Below, piece by piece: positions 29,272 to 39,222 of a stretch of 64,000 bases of DNA (within the stretch, counting starts at the first letter, position 1; every line of letters begins with the position of its first letter). The translations under genes were made by a program, and so were the position numbers. The notes beneath the pieces were generated by a model that did no database searches, was not told where the DNA came from, and saw only the letters and a program-made list of their open reading frames with translations. Source of the DNA: an uncultured Pseudomonadales bacterium (GTDB taxonomy: Bacteria; Pseudomonadota; Gammaproteobacteria; Pseudomonadales; Balneatricaceae); NCBI GenBank assembly GCA_938084925.1, contig CALKFY010000027.1:54661-118660 (forward strand), given 5' to 3'.

Positions 29272-29326
29272 ATTTCTTGGTTGCGCCCATATAAAAGCTA
29301 ATCAGCAGTTACAAAAGCCGCGCACT

Positions 29327-29352
29327 GAGCCGGTATATAGAGCCGGTATATA
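29327..29352 (+). repeat. Tandem 13-bp duplication before tex
   Basis: GAGCCGGTATATA occurs twice head to tail, starting 37 bp before the tex ATG. A recent slippage duplication in the 5' untranslated region; it could alter spacing of promoter elements, but none is clear. Confidence 0.7.
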
Positions 29353-29363
29353 GAGACACATTC

Positions 29364-31676
29364 ATGATTCATAAACAAATTGCCCAAGAGCTATCGGTAC
29401 AAGACTGGCAGGTAGACGCAGCCATTAAATTATTGGATGAAGGCTCAACGGTGCCATTTATTGCCCGTTATCGCAAAGAAGTCACGGGTACCCTTGATGA
29501 TACCCAGCTGCGCACCCTAGAAGAGCGTTTAGGCTACTTACGAGAATTGGATAGCCGCAAGCTAGTGATACTTAAAAGCATCACTGAGCAGGGCAAGTTA
29601 ACGCCGGAGCTAGAAGCTTCAATCAATAGCGCTGACAACAAGACACGCTTAGAAGATCTATATTTACCTTACAAACAAAAGCGCCGTACCAAGGCGCAAA
29701 TAGCCATCGAAGCTGGCTTACAGCCTTTGGCTGATATGCTGCTGGATAATCCTATGTTGGAGCCAGAGGCAGAAGCGGCTGCGTTCATAAATAGTGAAGC
29801 GCAAATCACCACGCTCAAAGAAGCCTTGGATGGCGCTAAGCAAATTCTCATGGAACGCTTTAGTCAGGCGGCAGACTTGTTAGAAGAACTGCGTGAAAAG
29901 GCCTGGCAAAGCGCCCAGTGGCAAGTCAGCGTGATTGCTGGCCAAGAACAAGCAGGCGCTAAATTCCAAGATTATTTTGAATTCCAGGAAGCCTTCAAGA
30001 CCCTGCCATCCCACCGGACCCTAGCCATTTTGCGTGGTCGTAATGAAGGCATATTGTTAGCCCAAGTTGTTTGGTCAGATGCTGGCCATGAACCTTTTGA
30101 AGGTCGTGTGGGTAGCTATTGGCAAATATCCAACCAAGGTCGCCCTGGTGATAAGTGGTTGCAAGAAGTGGTTACTTGGACTTGGCGTATCAAACTAGCT
30201 AGCCAGCTAGAAACGGCACTTATTTCGCGTTTGCGCGAAACAGCTGAAGACGGCGCTATTCAAGTATTTGCTGATAACCTCAAGGACTTGTTGTTATCGG
30301 CCCCGGCGGGCACCAAGGTGACCTTGGGCTTAGACCCAGGTTTGCGAACAGGCGTGAAAGCCGTGGTAGTAGACGCTACGGGTAAGCTTATCGCCTTTGA
30401 GACTATCTTCCCCCATGTGCCGCGTAATCAATGGCAAGAATCCTTGGTGCTGTTAGGTAAATGGATAAAGCAGTACGGTGTGCAACTGGTGGCCATCGGT
30501 AATGGTACCGGATCGCGTGAGACCGACCGTTTGATGAAAGAGTTGCAAGGTCTGTTAGGTGCGGATGCGCCACAACGTATTATCGTAAGTGAAGCTGGTG
30601 CTTCTGTGTACTCAGCTTCGGCTTTGGCGGCAGCTGAATTTCCTGATCTGGACGTTAGTTATCGCGGTGCTGTGTCTATTGCTCGCCGCTTGCAGGATCC
30701 ATTAGCAGAGCTAGTAAAGATCGACCCCAAAGCCATTGGTGTGGGTCAGTATCAGCATGATGTGTCACAGGTCCAATTAGCTCGCCGCTTGGATAACGTG
30801 GTGGAAGACTGCGTAAACAACGTTGGTGTGGATCTGAACACCGCCTCAGCGCCACTGCTGCAACATGTAGCAGGGCTGAACAAGAGCCTGGCTGAAAACA
30901 TTGTTTTCCATCGCGATTTGCATGGTGCTTTTAATAACCGTAAGCAACTGATGGAAGTATCTCGTTTAGGTGCCAAGGCCTTTGAACAGGCGGCAGGTTT
31001 CCTACGTATTCGCCATGGTGACAACCCACTTGATGCGACATCAGTGCACCCTGAAGCCTATTCAGTAGTCGATAACATGGCTAACAGTCTCAGCTTAAAA
31101 GTAGGTGAGTTATTGGGCCATGCTAGTTTGACTAGCCTGAAGCCAGTGCAGTTTGTAGCGGATAACTTAGGCGAGCAGACCATTAAGGATGTATTGGCCG
31201 AGTTACGTAAGCCAGGCCGCGACCCGCGCCCAGAATTTCGTATGGCAAAACTTGCCGAAGGCATTGAAGACATTAAAGACCTAGTTGTTGGCAGTGTTAT
31301 GGAAGGTACCGTAAGCAATGTCACCAACTTTGGTGCCTTTGTGGACTTGGGTGTACACCAAGATGGTTTAGTACATATTTCTGCCATGTCCCATAGCTTT
31401 GTGAAAGACCCGCGCAGCCTGATTAAGGCCGGTGACATCATTAAAGTAAAAGTTATGGAAGTGGACGTGCCACGTAAGCGTATAGGTCTGTCTATGCGCT
31501 TAGACGACGAGCCAGGTGCTAGTGATGACAATAGAGCGGCCAAGCGTGGCTCTAATCGTAGCGCCGAGCAAAATCAGCACAAAAAGCACAATCAAGGGCA
31601 GCGTGCTGCTCAAAAATCCGAGCCAGCTCTAGGTAGTTTGGCGGCAAAACTACAGGCCGCCGGTTTGAAGCGATAA
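29364..31676 (+). CDS. tex: Tex-family RNA-binding transcription accessory protein
   Basis: 770 aa, the full Tex architecture: N-terminal helical domain (PFIARYRKEVTGTLDD), YqgF/RNase H-like domain (LGLDPGLRTGVKAVVVD near 325), helix-hairpin-helix pairs (GVDLNTASAPLLQHVAGL near 490), and a C-terminal S1 domain (GSVMEGTVSNVTNFGAFVDL near 645) followed by a basic tail. Binds nucleic acid during transcription; exact role unsettled. Confidence 0.95.
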   Translation: MIHKQIAQELSVQDWQVDAAIKLLDEGSTVPFIARYRKEVTGTLDDTQLRTLEERLGYLRELDSRKLVILKSITEQGKLTPELEASINSADNKTRLEDLYLPYKQKRRTKAQIAIEAGLQPLADMLLDNPMLEPEAEAAAFINSEAQITTLKEALDGAKQILMERFSQAADLLEELREKAWQSAQWQVSVIAGQEQAGAKFQDYFEFQEAFKTLPSHRTLAILRGRNEGILLAQVVWSDAGHEPFEGRVGSYWQISNQGRPGDKWLQEVVTWTWRIKLASQLETALISRLRETAEDGAIQVFADNLKDLLLSAPAGTKVTLGLDPGLRTGVKAVVVDATGKLIAFETIFPHVPRNQWQESLVLLGKWIKQYGVQLVAIGNGTGSRETDRLMKELQGLLGADAPQRIIVSEAGASVYSASALAAAEFPDLDVSYRGAVSIARRLQDPLAELVKIDPKAIGVGQYQHDVSQVQLARRLDNVVEDCVNNVGVDLNTASAPLLQHVAGLNKSLAENIVFHRDLHGAFNNRKQLMEVSRLGAKAFEQAAGFLRIRHGDNPLDATSVHPEAYSVVDNMANSLSLKVGELLGHASLTSLKPVQFVADNLGEQTIKDVLAELRKPGRDPRPEFRMAKLAEGIEDIKDLVVGSVMEGTVSNVTNFGAFVDLGVHQDGLVHISAMSHSFVKDPRSLIKAGDIIKVKVMEVDVPRKRIGLSMRLDDEPGASDDNRAAKRGSNRSAEQNQHKKHNQGQRAAQKSEPALGSLAAKLQAAGLKR

Positions 31677-31759
31677 TGCTTCGCATTTAGCTTGTTTAAT
31701 TACATATATGACAGGTATGCTGTAATTCTATTCAGTTGCCTACTTTGGGAGACAAAGCT

Positions 31760-33322
31760 TTGCTAAAAAGCATTTCCGAGACACTTGCAGATTTGCAAGG
31801 TACACCTGTGGCTGCGGCCCTGCAAAACCTACAATGCGGTATCGAAAAAGAAGGTTTGCGTGTCGCCAGTGATGGGCGTATTGCTCATACTGACCATCCT
31901 AAGGCCTTAGGGTCGGCACTGACCCATGGCAGCATTACTACCGACTATGCCGAAGCTTTGCAAGAATTTATAACTCCTGTGTTCAGCGAGCCTGAAGCGG
32001 CTGTTGATTATATGCAGCAATTGCATAGCTTCAATGCTCGTGCTCTAGATGTGCAGCAAGAGTACCTGTGGCCAGGGAGCATGCCTGGACATCTAGATGG
32101 CGAAGACGATATTCGTATTGCTGAATATGGTAGTTCTAATACGGGTAAGCTTAAGCACGTATATCGTGTCGGCTTGGCTTGGCGTTATGGCAAGATCATG
32201 CAGTGTATTGCTGGTATTCACTATAACTTTTCGCCGCAAGAAGATTTTTGGCAAGCTTATCAAGCTTATATGGGGGATACGGGCTGCCCAAAGGTTTTTC
32301 ATTCGGCTCAGTATTTCGCCCTGATCCGAAATTTCCGTCGCCACTCTTGGTTACTATTGTATTTGTTTGGTGCTTCCCCTGCTTTGGATGCCAGTTTTGT
32401 TGGCGGCCGCTCGGTAGATTTGGAGAAAGGTGCTGGTGAAAGTTTAGTTGGGCCATACGCTACCTCTTTGCGTATGAGTGACCTAGGCTACAGCAACAAG
32501 GTGCAGTCGGTTCTTAACGTTTGTTTTAATGACCTACCTAATTATGCCAAATCGTTAGAACATGCTATTTCTACACCTTTGGATCAGTACGAAAAGCTGG
32601 GCGTAAAGGTGGATGGCGAATACCGTCAGCTAAATGCCAACTTGTTACAGATCGAAAATGAATTCTATAGTGATATTCGTCCTAAGCGAGTGGCGCGTTC
32701 TGGTCAGAAGCCAGTGCATGCCTTGTTTGAAGGCGGCGTAGAGTACGTAGAAGTACGTAACCTAGATCTCAACCCATTCTTACCTGTTGGTATGGATGTG
32801 CAGCAAGCTCATTTTGTGAATGTATTCTTGGTGTGGTGCCTGCTTAAGGGCAGCCCTATCATCGGTGACGATGAGTGCGAGACTATCAGTGCCAACCAAG
32901 CCGCTGTAGTACGTGAAGGCCGCAAGCCTGGTCTTAATCTACAGCGCTGTAGTGGACCTGTGAGCTTGCAAGCGTGGGGTAATGATATTTTATCCGAGCT
33001 AAGAGAGGTGGCGGCGTTCATGCCTAATGCTGAAGCTTGTTTGGATGCGATTTCAGTTATGGCTGAGCGTGTTGCAGATGCTAATAAAACGCCTTCTGCG
33101 CAAGTTCTAGCAGCCATGCAGGAACGTGGAGTGTCTTATGTTGAGCTGATCATGCAATTGGCTCAGCAGCATCAGCAATATCATCTAGATACCGATATGG
33201 ATGCAGATTTGTTATCGCAAATGCAGGCCCATGCGCAGCAATCATTGCTAGACCAAGATCAGTTAGAAGCCGAGCAACAAGACTCCTTCGATGAGTTCTT
33301 AGCCAACTATCTAGCCCAGTAG
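31760..33322 (+). CDS. gshA: Glutamate-cysteine ligase
   Basis: First step of glutathione synthesis, joining glutamate and cysteine with ATP. I place the start at TTG 31760 because GGGAG (31747-31751) sits 8 nt upstream, giving 520 aa, close to the E. coli enzyme (518). An earlier in-frame TTG at 31736 has no ribosome site. Family motifs include GIEKEGLRV near the N-terminus, GIHYNFS near 150, and VEYVEVRNLDLNPF near 325. The TAG stop is supplied by the REP palindrome that begins there. Confidence 0.94.
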   Translation: MLKSISETLADLQGTPVAAALQNLQCGIEKEGLRVASDGRIAHTDHPKALGSALTHGSITTDYAEALQEFITPVFSEPEAAVDYMQQLHSFNARALDVQQEYLWPGSMPGHLDGEDDIRIAEYGSSNTGKLKHVYRVGLAWRYGKIMQCIAGIHYNFSPQEDFWQAYQAYMGDTGCPKVFHSAQYFALIRNFRRHSWLLLYLFGASPALDASFVGGRSVDLEKGAGESLVGPYATSLRMSDLGYSNKVQSVLNVCFNDLPNYAKSLEHAISTPLDQYEKLGVKVDGEYRQLNANLLQIENEFYSDIRPKRVARSGQKPVHALFEGGVEYVEVRNLDLNPFLPVGMDVQQAHFVNVFLVWCLLKGSPIIGDDECETISANQAAVVREGRKPGLNLQRCSGPVSLQAWGNDILSELREVAAFMPNAEACLDAISVMAERVADANKTPSAQVLAAMQERGVSYVELIMQLAQQHQQYHLDTDMDADLLSQMQAHAQQSLLDQDQLEAEQQDSFDEFLANYLAQ

Positions 33323-33340
33323 GTCGGGTTTCAACCCGAC
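33321..33340. repeat. REP-type single palindrome at the gshA stop
   Basis: GTCGGGTTTCAACCCGAC (33323-33340), preceded by GTAG, whose TAG is the gshA stop codon. Same family as 8831, 13038 and 35988, but only one palindrome is present here. It lies between convergent genes. Confidence 0.82.
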
Positions 33341-33345
33341 ACTAT

Positions 33346-34275
33346 CTAAATAAAAATGATGGCGCAACCGACTACTACTGTTGCGCTCCCCAGCCAGGCG
33401 TAGCGGTTGGGGCGTTGTTTAGTGATCAGCCATAAGATGGGCAATATAAGTATTGGCGAAGTTGCCGATAGGGTGGTTACTAGGCCCACAGAACCTTCTT
33501 TTAAGGCATAAACCAATAGGGTCATGCCCACTACTAGGCCTAGGTTGGCGCTGATAAACGAGCGCAGTGCCCAAGGCCAGGTCATGGGGTTCTTCGCCTT
33601 GCCGAACTTAATAGGTAGGGCGAGCATGGTCCACATACATACGGCAGCAAAGCCTACACGTATGGCTGAAGCCGCGATTGGGTGAGCGCCATCTAGTAAC
33701 ACAGGTTTAACAATAATGGCTCCGCTGGCTTGTCCAGTTGCTGCCAACAAGCCCAGCCCTACACCAACCCATAAGCGCCCAGAGACCTTTTCCATTGTAT
33801 GCTCACCTGCAGCAGAAGCGGGACGCTTGCCCCACCAGATAGCCACCATAACACCAGCTAGAACTAAGGCGCAGCCAATTAAGGTGCTGACGGATAAGCT
33901 TTCACCAAGCCAGATAAAACCCATGCCTGCAGCAATAGGTGCGTTGGTGGAAAATAGTATGGCGTTACGCCGTGGGCCAATGCGTTTCAAGGCTTGCATG
34001 AGGGCTGTGTCGCCAATGAAAATGCCAATTAGGCCCGATAATACTAGCAGCCACATACCTGACATATTTAACGTTGACCAAAGGCCTAGTAAGGTCGTTA
34101 GTAGCAGTAGCATGCCAGTGGCAACCGTTATGCGATAGCGGTTGGTTGCTGTGGCACCAAAGTGGTGAACTAGTGGCTGAGTGATTAAACCCGTAAAGGC
34201 CCACGTTGTGGCCGCGCCTAGGGCGGCGAGCTCAGCTAGTGGTAAATTGGTAAGTGTTAGCATTTTCCCTCGCAT
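33346..34275 (-). CDS. DMT-superfamily (EamA) exporter
   Basis: 309 aa, ten hydrophobic segments in two EamA repeats (ALGAATTWAFTGLIT at the start; GLLAATGQASGAIIV opening the second). Inner-membrane metabolite exporter of unknown substrate. The ATG at 34275 has AGGGG 6 nt upstream; a second in-frame ATG four codons later is also possible. Convergent with gshA. Confidence 0.85.
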   Translation of the reverse strand: MRGKMLTLTNLPLAELAALGAATTWAFTGLITQPLVHHFGATATNRYRITVATGMLLLLTTLLGLWSTLNMSGMWLLVLSGLIGIFIGDTALMQALKRIGPRRNAILFSTNAPIAAGMGFIWLGESLSVSTLIGCALVLAGVMVAIWWGKRPASAAGEHTMEKVSGRLWVGVGLGLLAATGQASGAIIVKPVLLDGAHPIAASAIRVGFAAVCMWTMLALPIKFGKAKNPMTWPWALRSFISANLGLVVGMTLLVYALKEGSVGLVTTLSATSPILILPILWLITKQRPNRYAWLGSATVVVGCAIIFI

Positions 34276-34408
34276 GGGGTGCCCCTAAAGGCTATTTTAG
34301 GGTCGAAGAGATGAGGAATCATAGCAGTTAATTGCTCGTTAGGTTAGCTCTAAACAAAGCTTGTGTTTATAATAAGTCGCTTAGCCTATCGGTATTTGAG
34401 ATCTCCCT

Positions 34409-34870
34409 ATGTATTGTCCTTTTTGCAGCCACAACGAAACCAAAGTAATAGACTCGCGTTTGGTGGCAGAAGGAGAGCAAATCCGCCGCCGCCGCGAATG
34501 TTTAGAGTGTAGTGAGCGCTTTACCACCTTTGAAGTGGCGGAGCTATTGATGCCCAAGGTGATTAAGCAAGACGGTTCGCGCCAACCCTTTGATGAAGAC
34601 AAGCTGCGAGCTGGTATTTTGCGCTCCTTAGAAAAACGCCCGGTAGGCGTTGAGGCTATCGAATCAGCTATTAACCGCATCAAACACAAGCTGCGCGCCA
34701 GTGGCGAGCGAGAAGTACCGACGCAGTTATTGGGTGAAACGGTAATGGGGCAATTACGCGAATTGGACGAGGTTGCCTATGTGCGTTTTGCCTCTGTGTA
34801 CCGCAGCTTTAAAGACTTGAACGAATTCCGCGCCGAAATCGAACGCTTGGAACAAGAGCATTATGATTAA
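34409..34870 (+). CDS. nrdR: Transcriptional regulator NrdR
   Basis: 153 aa. Zinc ribbon MYCPFC ... CLECSERF (Cys 3, 6, 31, 34) followed by an ATP-cone domain ([20 protein letters not shown]). Represses ribonucleotide reductase genes according to nucleotide levels. Its 3' end overlaps the ribD start by 8 bp; nrdR-ribD-rib-nusB is a conserved order in proteobacteria. Confidence 0.96.
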   Translation: MYCPFCSHNETKVIDSRLVAEGEQIRRRRECLECSERFTTFEVAELLMPKVIKQDGSRQPFDEDKLRAGILRSLEKRPVGVEAIESAINRIKHKLRASGEREVPTQLLGETVMGQLRELDEVAYVRFASVYRSFKDLNEFRAEIERLEQEHYD

Positions 34871-35990
34871 CCACCAAGACTACATGCACCTAGCCCTTGA
34901 TCAAGCACGCTTGGCTTGGGGCATCGCTAAACCTAACCCAGCCGTTGGTTGTGTGCTGGTGCGTGATGGTGTGTTGGTGGGACAAGGCCACACTCAAGAA
35001 GCGGGTGGCCCCCATGCCGAAATCATGGCGCTAAAAGACGCTGGCGAACGGGCGCGAGGCGCAACAGCCTATGTGACCTTGGAACCCTGTAGCCATTTTG
35101 GTCGCACACCGCCTTGTAGCCAAGGTTTAATTGAGGCTGGCGTCGCCGCCGTCGTTTATGGCTGCCAGGATCCTAATCCGCAAGTAGCAGGAAAGGGCTT
35201 GCAGCAATTATTGGCAGCAGGCATCGATGTCATCGGCCCCGTGTTAGAAGACCAATGCCAAGCAGTTAACCCTGGTTTTATGCACTTTATGGCCACCGGC
35301 AAGCCCTATGTGTTTAGTAAGCTTGCTTGTAGTCTAGATGGCCGTACCGCTATGGCATCGGGCGAGAGCCAATGGATTACCGGCCCTGCTGCCCGCGCGC
35401 GAGTGCATTTAATGCGCGCCCAAAGCTGTGCCGTGGTGACGGGGTTAGGTTCCGTGTTATCGGATAATCCGAGCATGAATAGCCGTAACCAAGAATTATT
35501 GTCTGCCGGTGTGCCAGAAGAACAGTCCGCACGCATCAAGCAACCTTTGCGAGTGATTATTGATGCGCCCTTGCGCACTCCCCTAGATTGCAAATTGTTT
35601 ACCTTGCCTGGCCCGGTGTTGCTCTTGACCACCAATGCTGATGCGCAAGCTCATACTGCCTATCAGGATAAGGGTGTGGAGGTGCAGGTAGTAGAAACTC
35701 AGGTGGCAGGCCCTAAGGCAGGTAAGATTCAGCTGCAAGCAGCAATCGACCTGTTAGCGCAACGAGGTTGTCAGCAAATCATGTTGGAAGCCGGTGCTAG
35801 TCTCAATGCCAGTTTTATGCGCGAAGGCTTGCTGGATAACCTACAAGTGTTTGTAGCGCCTAAATTTTTAGGCTCTACTGGGCTGCCGTTATTCAATCAG
35901 GCACACGAGAAATTGGCCGATGCCTGGCAAGGTGAGTTTCAGGAGTTTGCTCGGATAGGCGAAGATCTGCTCCTAAGTGTCGATTTGTAG
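34863..35990 (+). CDS. ribD: Riboflavin biosynthesis deaminase/reductase RibD
   Basis: 375 aa bifunctional enzyme. The N-terminal deaminase carries HAEIMAL and [12 protein letters not shown], the zinc ligands. The C-terminal reductase begins near residue 148 ([15 protein letters not shown]). It performs the second and third steps of riboflavin synthesis. Its TAG stop lies in the GTAGG that opens the REP element at 35988. Confidence 0.96.
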   Translation: MINHQDYMHLALDQARLAWGIAKPNPAVGCVLVRDGVLVGQGHTQEAGGPHAEIMALKDAGERARGATAYVTLEPCSHFGRTPPCSQGLIEAGVAAVVYGCQDPNPQVAGKGLQQLLAAGIDVIGPVLEDQCQAVNPGFMHFMATGKPYVFSKLACSLDGRTAMASGESQWITGPAARARVHLMRAQSCAVVTGLGSVLSDNPSMNSRNQELLSAGVPEEQSARIKQPLRVIIDAPLRTPLDCKLFTLPGPVLLLTTNADAQAHTAYQDKGVEVQVVETQVAGPKAGKIQLQAAIDLLAQRGCQQIMLEAGASLNASFMREGLLDNLQVFVAPKFLGSTGLPLFNQAHEKLADAWQGEFQEFARIGEDLLLSVDL

Positions 35991-36053
35991 GTTGGACTTC
36001 AGTCCAACAATGTCGCATATAAATGACTAATGTCGGGCTAAAGCACGACCTAC
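35988..36053. repeat. REP-type double palindrome at the ribD stop
   Basis: GTTGGACTTCAGTCCAAC (35991-36008) and GTCGGGCTAAAGCACGAC (36032-36049, one mismatch in the palindrome) form a diverged copy of the family, bounded by GTAGG and CCTAC. It occupies the ribD-ribBA gap where riboflavin synthase (ribE) is often found in Pseudomonas-like clusters. Confidence 0.8.
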
Positions 36054-36161
36054 CTGCTACCTAAATGAGCCGTTTTCTGGCACAATATGGCCCCTAAATC
36101 CCCAAGAATTTAAGAATACGCGAGGCCTTGCGAATTTTAGGTCAGCGTTTGAGGTGACAGC

Positions 36162-37271
36162 ATGGAAATGAATACCACCGTAGAGCTAATTGACGACCTG
36201 CGCCAAGGTAAGATGATCATCCTCATGGATGATGAAGATCGCGAAAATGAAGGTGACCTAGTCATGGTTTCCGAGCAGGTGCGCCCAGAAGATATTAACT
36301 TTATGGCGAAAAATGCCCGCGGCCTAATTTGCTTAACCTTGACCCGTGAACATTGCGAAAAGCTGGACTTGCCATTGATGGCGAAGCATAACGGCACCGC
36401 CTACGACACTAACTTTACTGTTTCCATTGAAGCCGCCGAAGGGGTGACTACAGGTATTTCTGCTGCCGACCGTGCCTATACTGTGCGTACCGCCGTGGCT
36501 GCAAATGTAAAGGCAGAGGACATTGTACAACCTGGGCACGTGTTTCCAATCATGGCTCGTGAAGGTGGTGTTATGACTCGTGCTGGCCATACTGAAGCCG
36601 GTTGTGACCTAGCACGTTTAGCTGGTTTTGCGCCATCTGCCACCATTGTGGAAATTATGAATGATGACGGTACCATGGCGCGCCGTGATGATTTGTTTGA
36701 GTTTGCTAAAGAGCATGACTTAAAAATTGGTACTATTGCCGATTTGATTCAGTTCCGTAGCCGCAACGAACGCACCATTGAAAAAGTGGAAGAACAAAAA
36801 ATTACTTTTGAAGATGTAGAATTTGATCTGCATATCTACCGTGACACAATTTTGGGTAACACCCACCTAGCGGTGACTCTAGGTCGGGTAGAACAAAACC
36901 AAGCGACCTTGGTGCGTGTACATATGCCGGATATGCTGCGAGACATTGTTGGCGCCACTAACGGCCGACCAAAATGGTCTGCGCAATCGGTACTGAAGCG
37001 AATTGCCGAAGAAGGCAGTGGCGTGATGGTATTGTTGGGCCGTAGTGAAACCCGTGTTGGCCCTAGCATTGAAGACTTTTTTCGTCCAGATGCGCCTACT
37101 CGTCCACCCCATACCACAGGCTCTGGCGCGTTTTTGAACGTCGGTACCGGGGCACAAATTTTACGTGAATTGGGCGTGCATAAGATGCGCTTGATGAGCA
37201 CCGAAATGAAATACAATGCAATTTCTGGTTTTGACCTAGAAATTGAAGAATACATTACTTGTGAGGCCTAA
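36162..37271 (+). CDS. ribB: 3,4-dihydroxy-2-butanone-4-phosphate synthase with degenerate GTP cyclohydrolase II domain
   Basis: 369 aa RibBA-type fusion. The N-terminal half has the DHBP synthase motif DDEDRENEGDL (~residues 23-33), HTEAGCDLAR and the typical FPIMAREGGV. The C-terminal ~160 residues align with GTP cyclohydrolase II but lack the three zinc-binding Cys of active RibA (only one Cys, at the very end). It should therefore make dihydroxybutanone phosphate only, as in Pseudomonas RibB. A functional ribA must be elsewhere. Confidence 0.92.
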   Translation: MEMNTTVELIDDLRQGKMIILMDDEDRENEGDLVMVSEQVRPEDINFMAKNARGLICLTLTREHCEKLDLPLMAKHNGTAYDTNFTVSIEAAEGVTTGISAADRAYTVRTAVAANVKAEDIVQPGHVFPIMAREGGVMTRAGHTEAGCDLARLAGFAPSATIVEIMNDDGTMARRDDLFEFAKEHDLKIGTIADLIQFRSRNERTIEKVEEQKITFEDVEFDLHIYRDTILGNTHLAVTLGRVEQNQATLVRVHMPDMLRDIVGATNGRPKWSAQSVLKRIAEEGSGVMVLLGRSETRVGPSIEDFFRPDAPTRPPHTTGSGAFLNVGTGAQILRELGVHKMRLMSTEMKYNAISGFDLEIEEYITCEA

Positions 37272-37289
37272 GGGCTTAGGGAGATAAAC

Positions 37290-37763
37290 ATGTCTGTTAC
37301 TAATATTGAAGGCCGTTTTAACGATGCAAATGGCCACTACACCCTAGTTGTTGGCCGCTTTAACGCTTTTGTTGTTGAAAGCTTGGTTGACGGCGCCATC
37401 GATTGCCTAGTGCGTCACGGTGTTGATGCTGAAAACATCCGCGTGGTACGCGTGCCAGGTGCTTTTGAGATTCCTTTGGCTGCACAAAAGATTGCTCAGC
37501 AGGGCAAAGATGATGCTATCATTGCTTTGGGAGCGGTTATCCGTGGTGGTACACCACACTTTGAGTACGTATCTGGTGAAGCTTCTTCTGGTATTGGCAA
37601 AGTAACCTTGGATAGCGGTATTCCTGTAACCAATGGCGTACTGACTGTTAACTCCATCGAACAAGCCATTGAGCGTGCTGGTACAAAAGCAGGCAACAAA
37701 GGCGAAGAAGCCGCTATTTCCGCTTTGGAAATGGTTAGCCTATTACGTCAACTAGAGGCTTAA
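37290..37763 (+). CDS. ribH: 6,7-dimethyl-8-ribityllumazine synthase
   Basis: 157 aa. Conserved [43 protein letters not shown] and [16 protein letters not shown]. Condenses the RibB product with the RibD pathway product in an icosahedral or pentameric shell. GGGAG 7 nt upstream of ATG. nusB begins 3 bp after its stop. Confidence 0.96.
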   Translation: MSVTNIEGRFNDANGHYTLVVGRFNAFVVESLVDGAIDCLVRHGVDAENIRVVRVPGAFEIPLAAQKIAQQGKDDAIIALGAVIRGGTPHFEYVSGEASSGIGKVTLDSGIPVTNGVLTVNSIEQAIERAGTKAGNKGEEAAISALEMVSLLRQLEA

Positions 37764-37766
37764 TTC

Positions 37767-38213
37767 GTGAGCGAAAATAAACGCCCAGACCGTCGCCGTG
37801 CTGCCCGTGAACTAGCCTTACAGGCTCTTTATCAGCTGCATATGAACGATGACACAGCCACTAATGTGGAAGCCGAATTTCTTGCCGAGCAAGATTTCAA
37901 AAACGCTGATAAACGTATGTTTAGTGCCATTTTGCGTGGTGTTGCCAAGCAAACTGATGAGCTAGACGCCATGGTAGCTGAGCACTTGGACCGTGAATTG
38001 ACGGACCTAGACCCTATCGAGCGCAATATCTTGCGCATGGGTGCTTTTGAACTAAGCGATTCCGTAGCGGTACCTTATCGTGTTGTGATTAATGAATGTG
38101 TAGAGCTAGGCAAAGTGTTTGGCGCTACCGATGGTCACAAGTACGTGAACGGTATCCTCGACAAGCTGGCGGCCCAACATCGCCAGACCGAAGTGGCTGC
38201 ACGCAAGTCCTAA
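37767..38213 (+). CDS. nusB: Transcription antitermination protein NusB
   Basis: 148 aa from a GTG start. All-helical NusB with RRAARELALQALYQ at the N-terminus and RVVINECVELGKVFGATDGH...VNGILDKLA at the C-terminus. Works with NusE (S10) on boxA RNA in rRNA transcription. Packed between ribH and thiL with 3-bp gaps. Confidence 0.96.
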   Translation: MSENKRPDRRRAARELALQALYQLHMNDDTATNVEAEFLAEQDFKNADKRMFSAILRGVAKQTDELDAMVAEHLDRELTDLDPIERNILRMGAFELSDSVAVPYRVVINECVELGKVFGATDGHKYVNGILDKLAAQHRQTEVAARKS

Positions 38214-38216
38214 ATC

Positions 38217-39176
38217 ATGTCGTCAACGGGCGAATTTGATCTTATAAAGCGCTACTTCCAGCGCCCTCAGCTGCAAGCACCTGTCCCCATGGCTTTAGGG
38301 CCTGGGGATGATTGTGCGCTGCTGGATATACCTATCGGGCAGCAGTTGGCAATCAGTGCCGATACTCTTGTTGCCGGCATTCATTTTTTAGCCGACATGC
38401 CTGCTGCGCATATTGCACAACGCTGCTTGGCTGCCAATTTAAGTGATTTGGCTGCTATGGGCGCCAAGCCTGCCTGGTTCACTCTTTGCCTAACCTTACC
38501 GGACTATAACGAAGACTTTTTACAAGGTTTTAGTGACGGTTTAGTACATATGGCACAAACCTACGGCATAGCCTTGGCAGGCGGTGATACCACACGTGGC
38601 CCTTTAGCTATTAGTATTCAGGTCATGGGTTGGGTGCCAACAGGGCAGGCATTGCAGCGCAATGGCGCACAAGTAGGCGATGACGTCTATGTTAGTGGTT
38701 ACCTTGGTGATGCTGCCGGTGGCTTGGCGTGTGTGCATGAGGATGCCGCTGCGACTAGCTACTTAGCACAACGCTTTTTTAACCCTACCCCGCGCCTTGC
38801 ATTGGGGCAGTGGTTGCTTGGCAAGGCGAACTCCGCCATTGATGTATCTGATGGCCTATTGCAAGATCTAGGGCATATTATTTCCCAGTCCCAAGTAGGC
38901 GCTACTCTCAGCTTGGAGCAGCTTCCAATATCCAAGGAATTGGCTGCCAAAGTGCCAGCTACGGAACAAGAACAATTAGCCCTTGCCGGTGGCGAAGACT
39001 TTGAACTGTGCTTCACCCTGCCTCGGCAATGGCGTCCAGCGATACAAGATTATGCAGCCCTGCATGACTTGCCAATAAGCCGTATAGGCCAGATAGAGCC
39101 AACAGCAGGCTTACGACTAGAGCGTGATGGACAAGCTATACCCATGCCAGATAATCTGGGCTGGCAGCATTTTTAG
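38217..39176 (+). CDS. thiL: Thiamine-monophosphate kinase
   Basis: 319 aa. ATP/Mg motifs GPGDDCALLD (~29), AISADTLVAGIHF, and AIDVSDGLLQDLGHI (~205), then GGEDFELCFT. Phosphorylates thiamine monophosphate to the active diphosphate. The ATG lies 3 nt after the nusB stop with no clear ribosome site, suggesting translational coupling. Confidence 0.95.
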   Translation: MSSTGEFDLIKRYFQRPQLQAPVPMALGPGDDCALLDIPIGQQLAISADTLVAGIHFLADMPAAHIAQRCLAANLSDLAAMGAKPAWFTLCLTLPDYNEDFLQGFSDGLVHMAQTYGIALAGGDTTRGPLAISIQVMGWVPTGQALQRNGAQVGDDVYVSGYLGDAAGGLACVHEDAAATSYLAQRFFNPTPRLALGQWLLGKANSAIDVSDGLLQDLGHIISQSQVGATLSLEQLPISKELAAKVPATEQEQLALAGGEDFELCFTLPRQWRPAIQDYAALHDLPISRIGQIEPTAGLRLERDGQAIPMPDNLGWQHF

Positions 39177-39222
39177 CCGTTTTGCGTAAACACCATATAC
39201 AGATATAGCGAGAATTTGAACC

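Noticed and set aside
36054-36161. FMN riboswitch before ribBA
   Set aside because: The conserved RFN core sequences could not be found in this short stretch.
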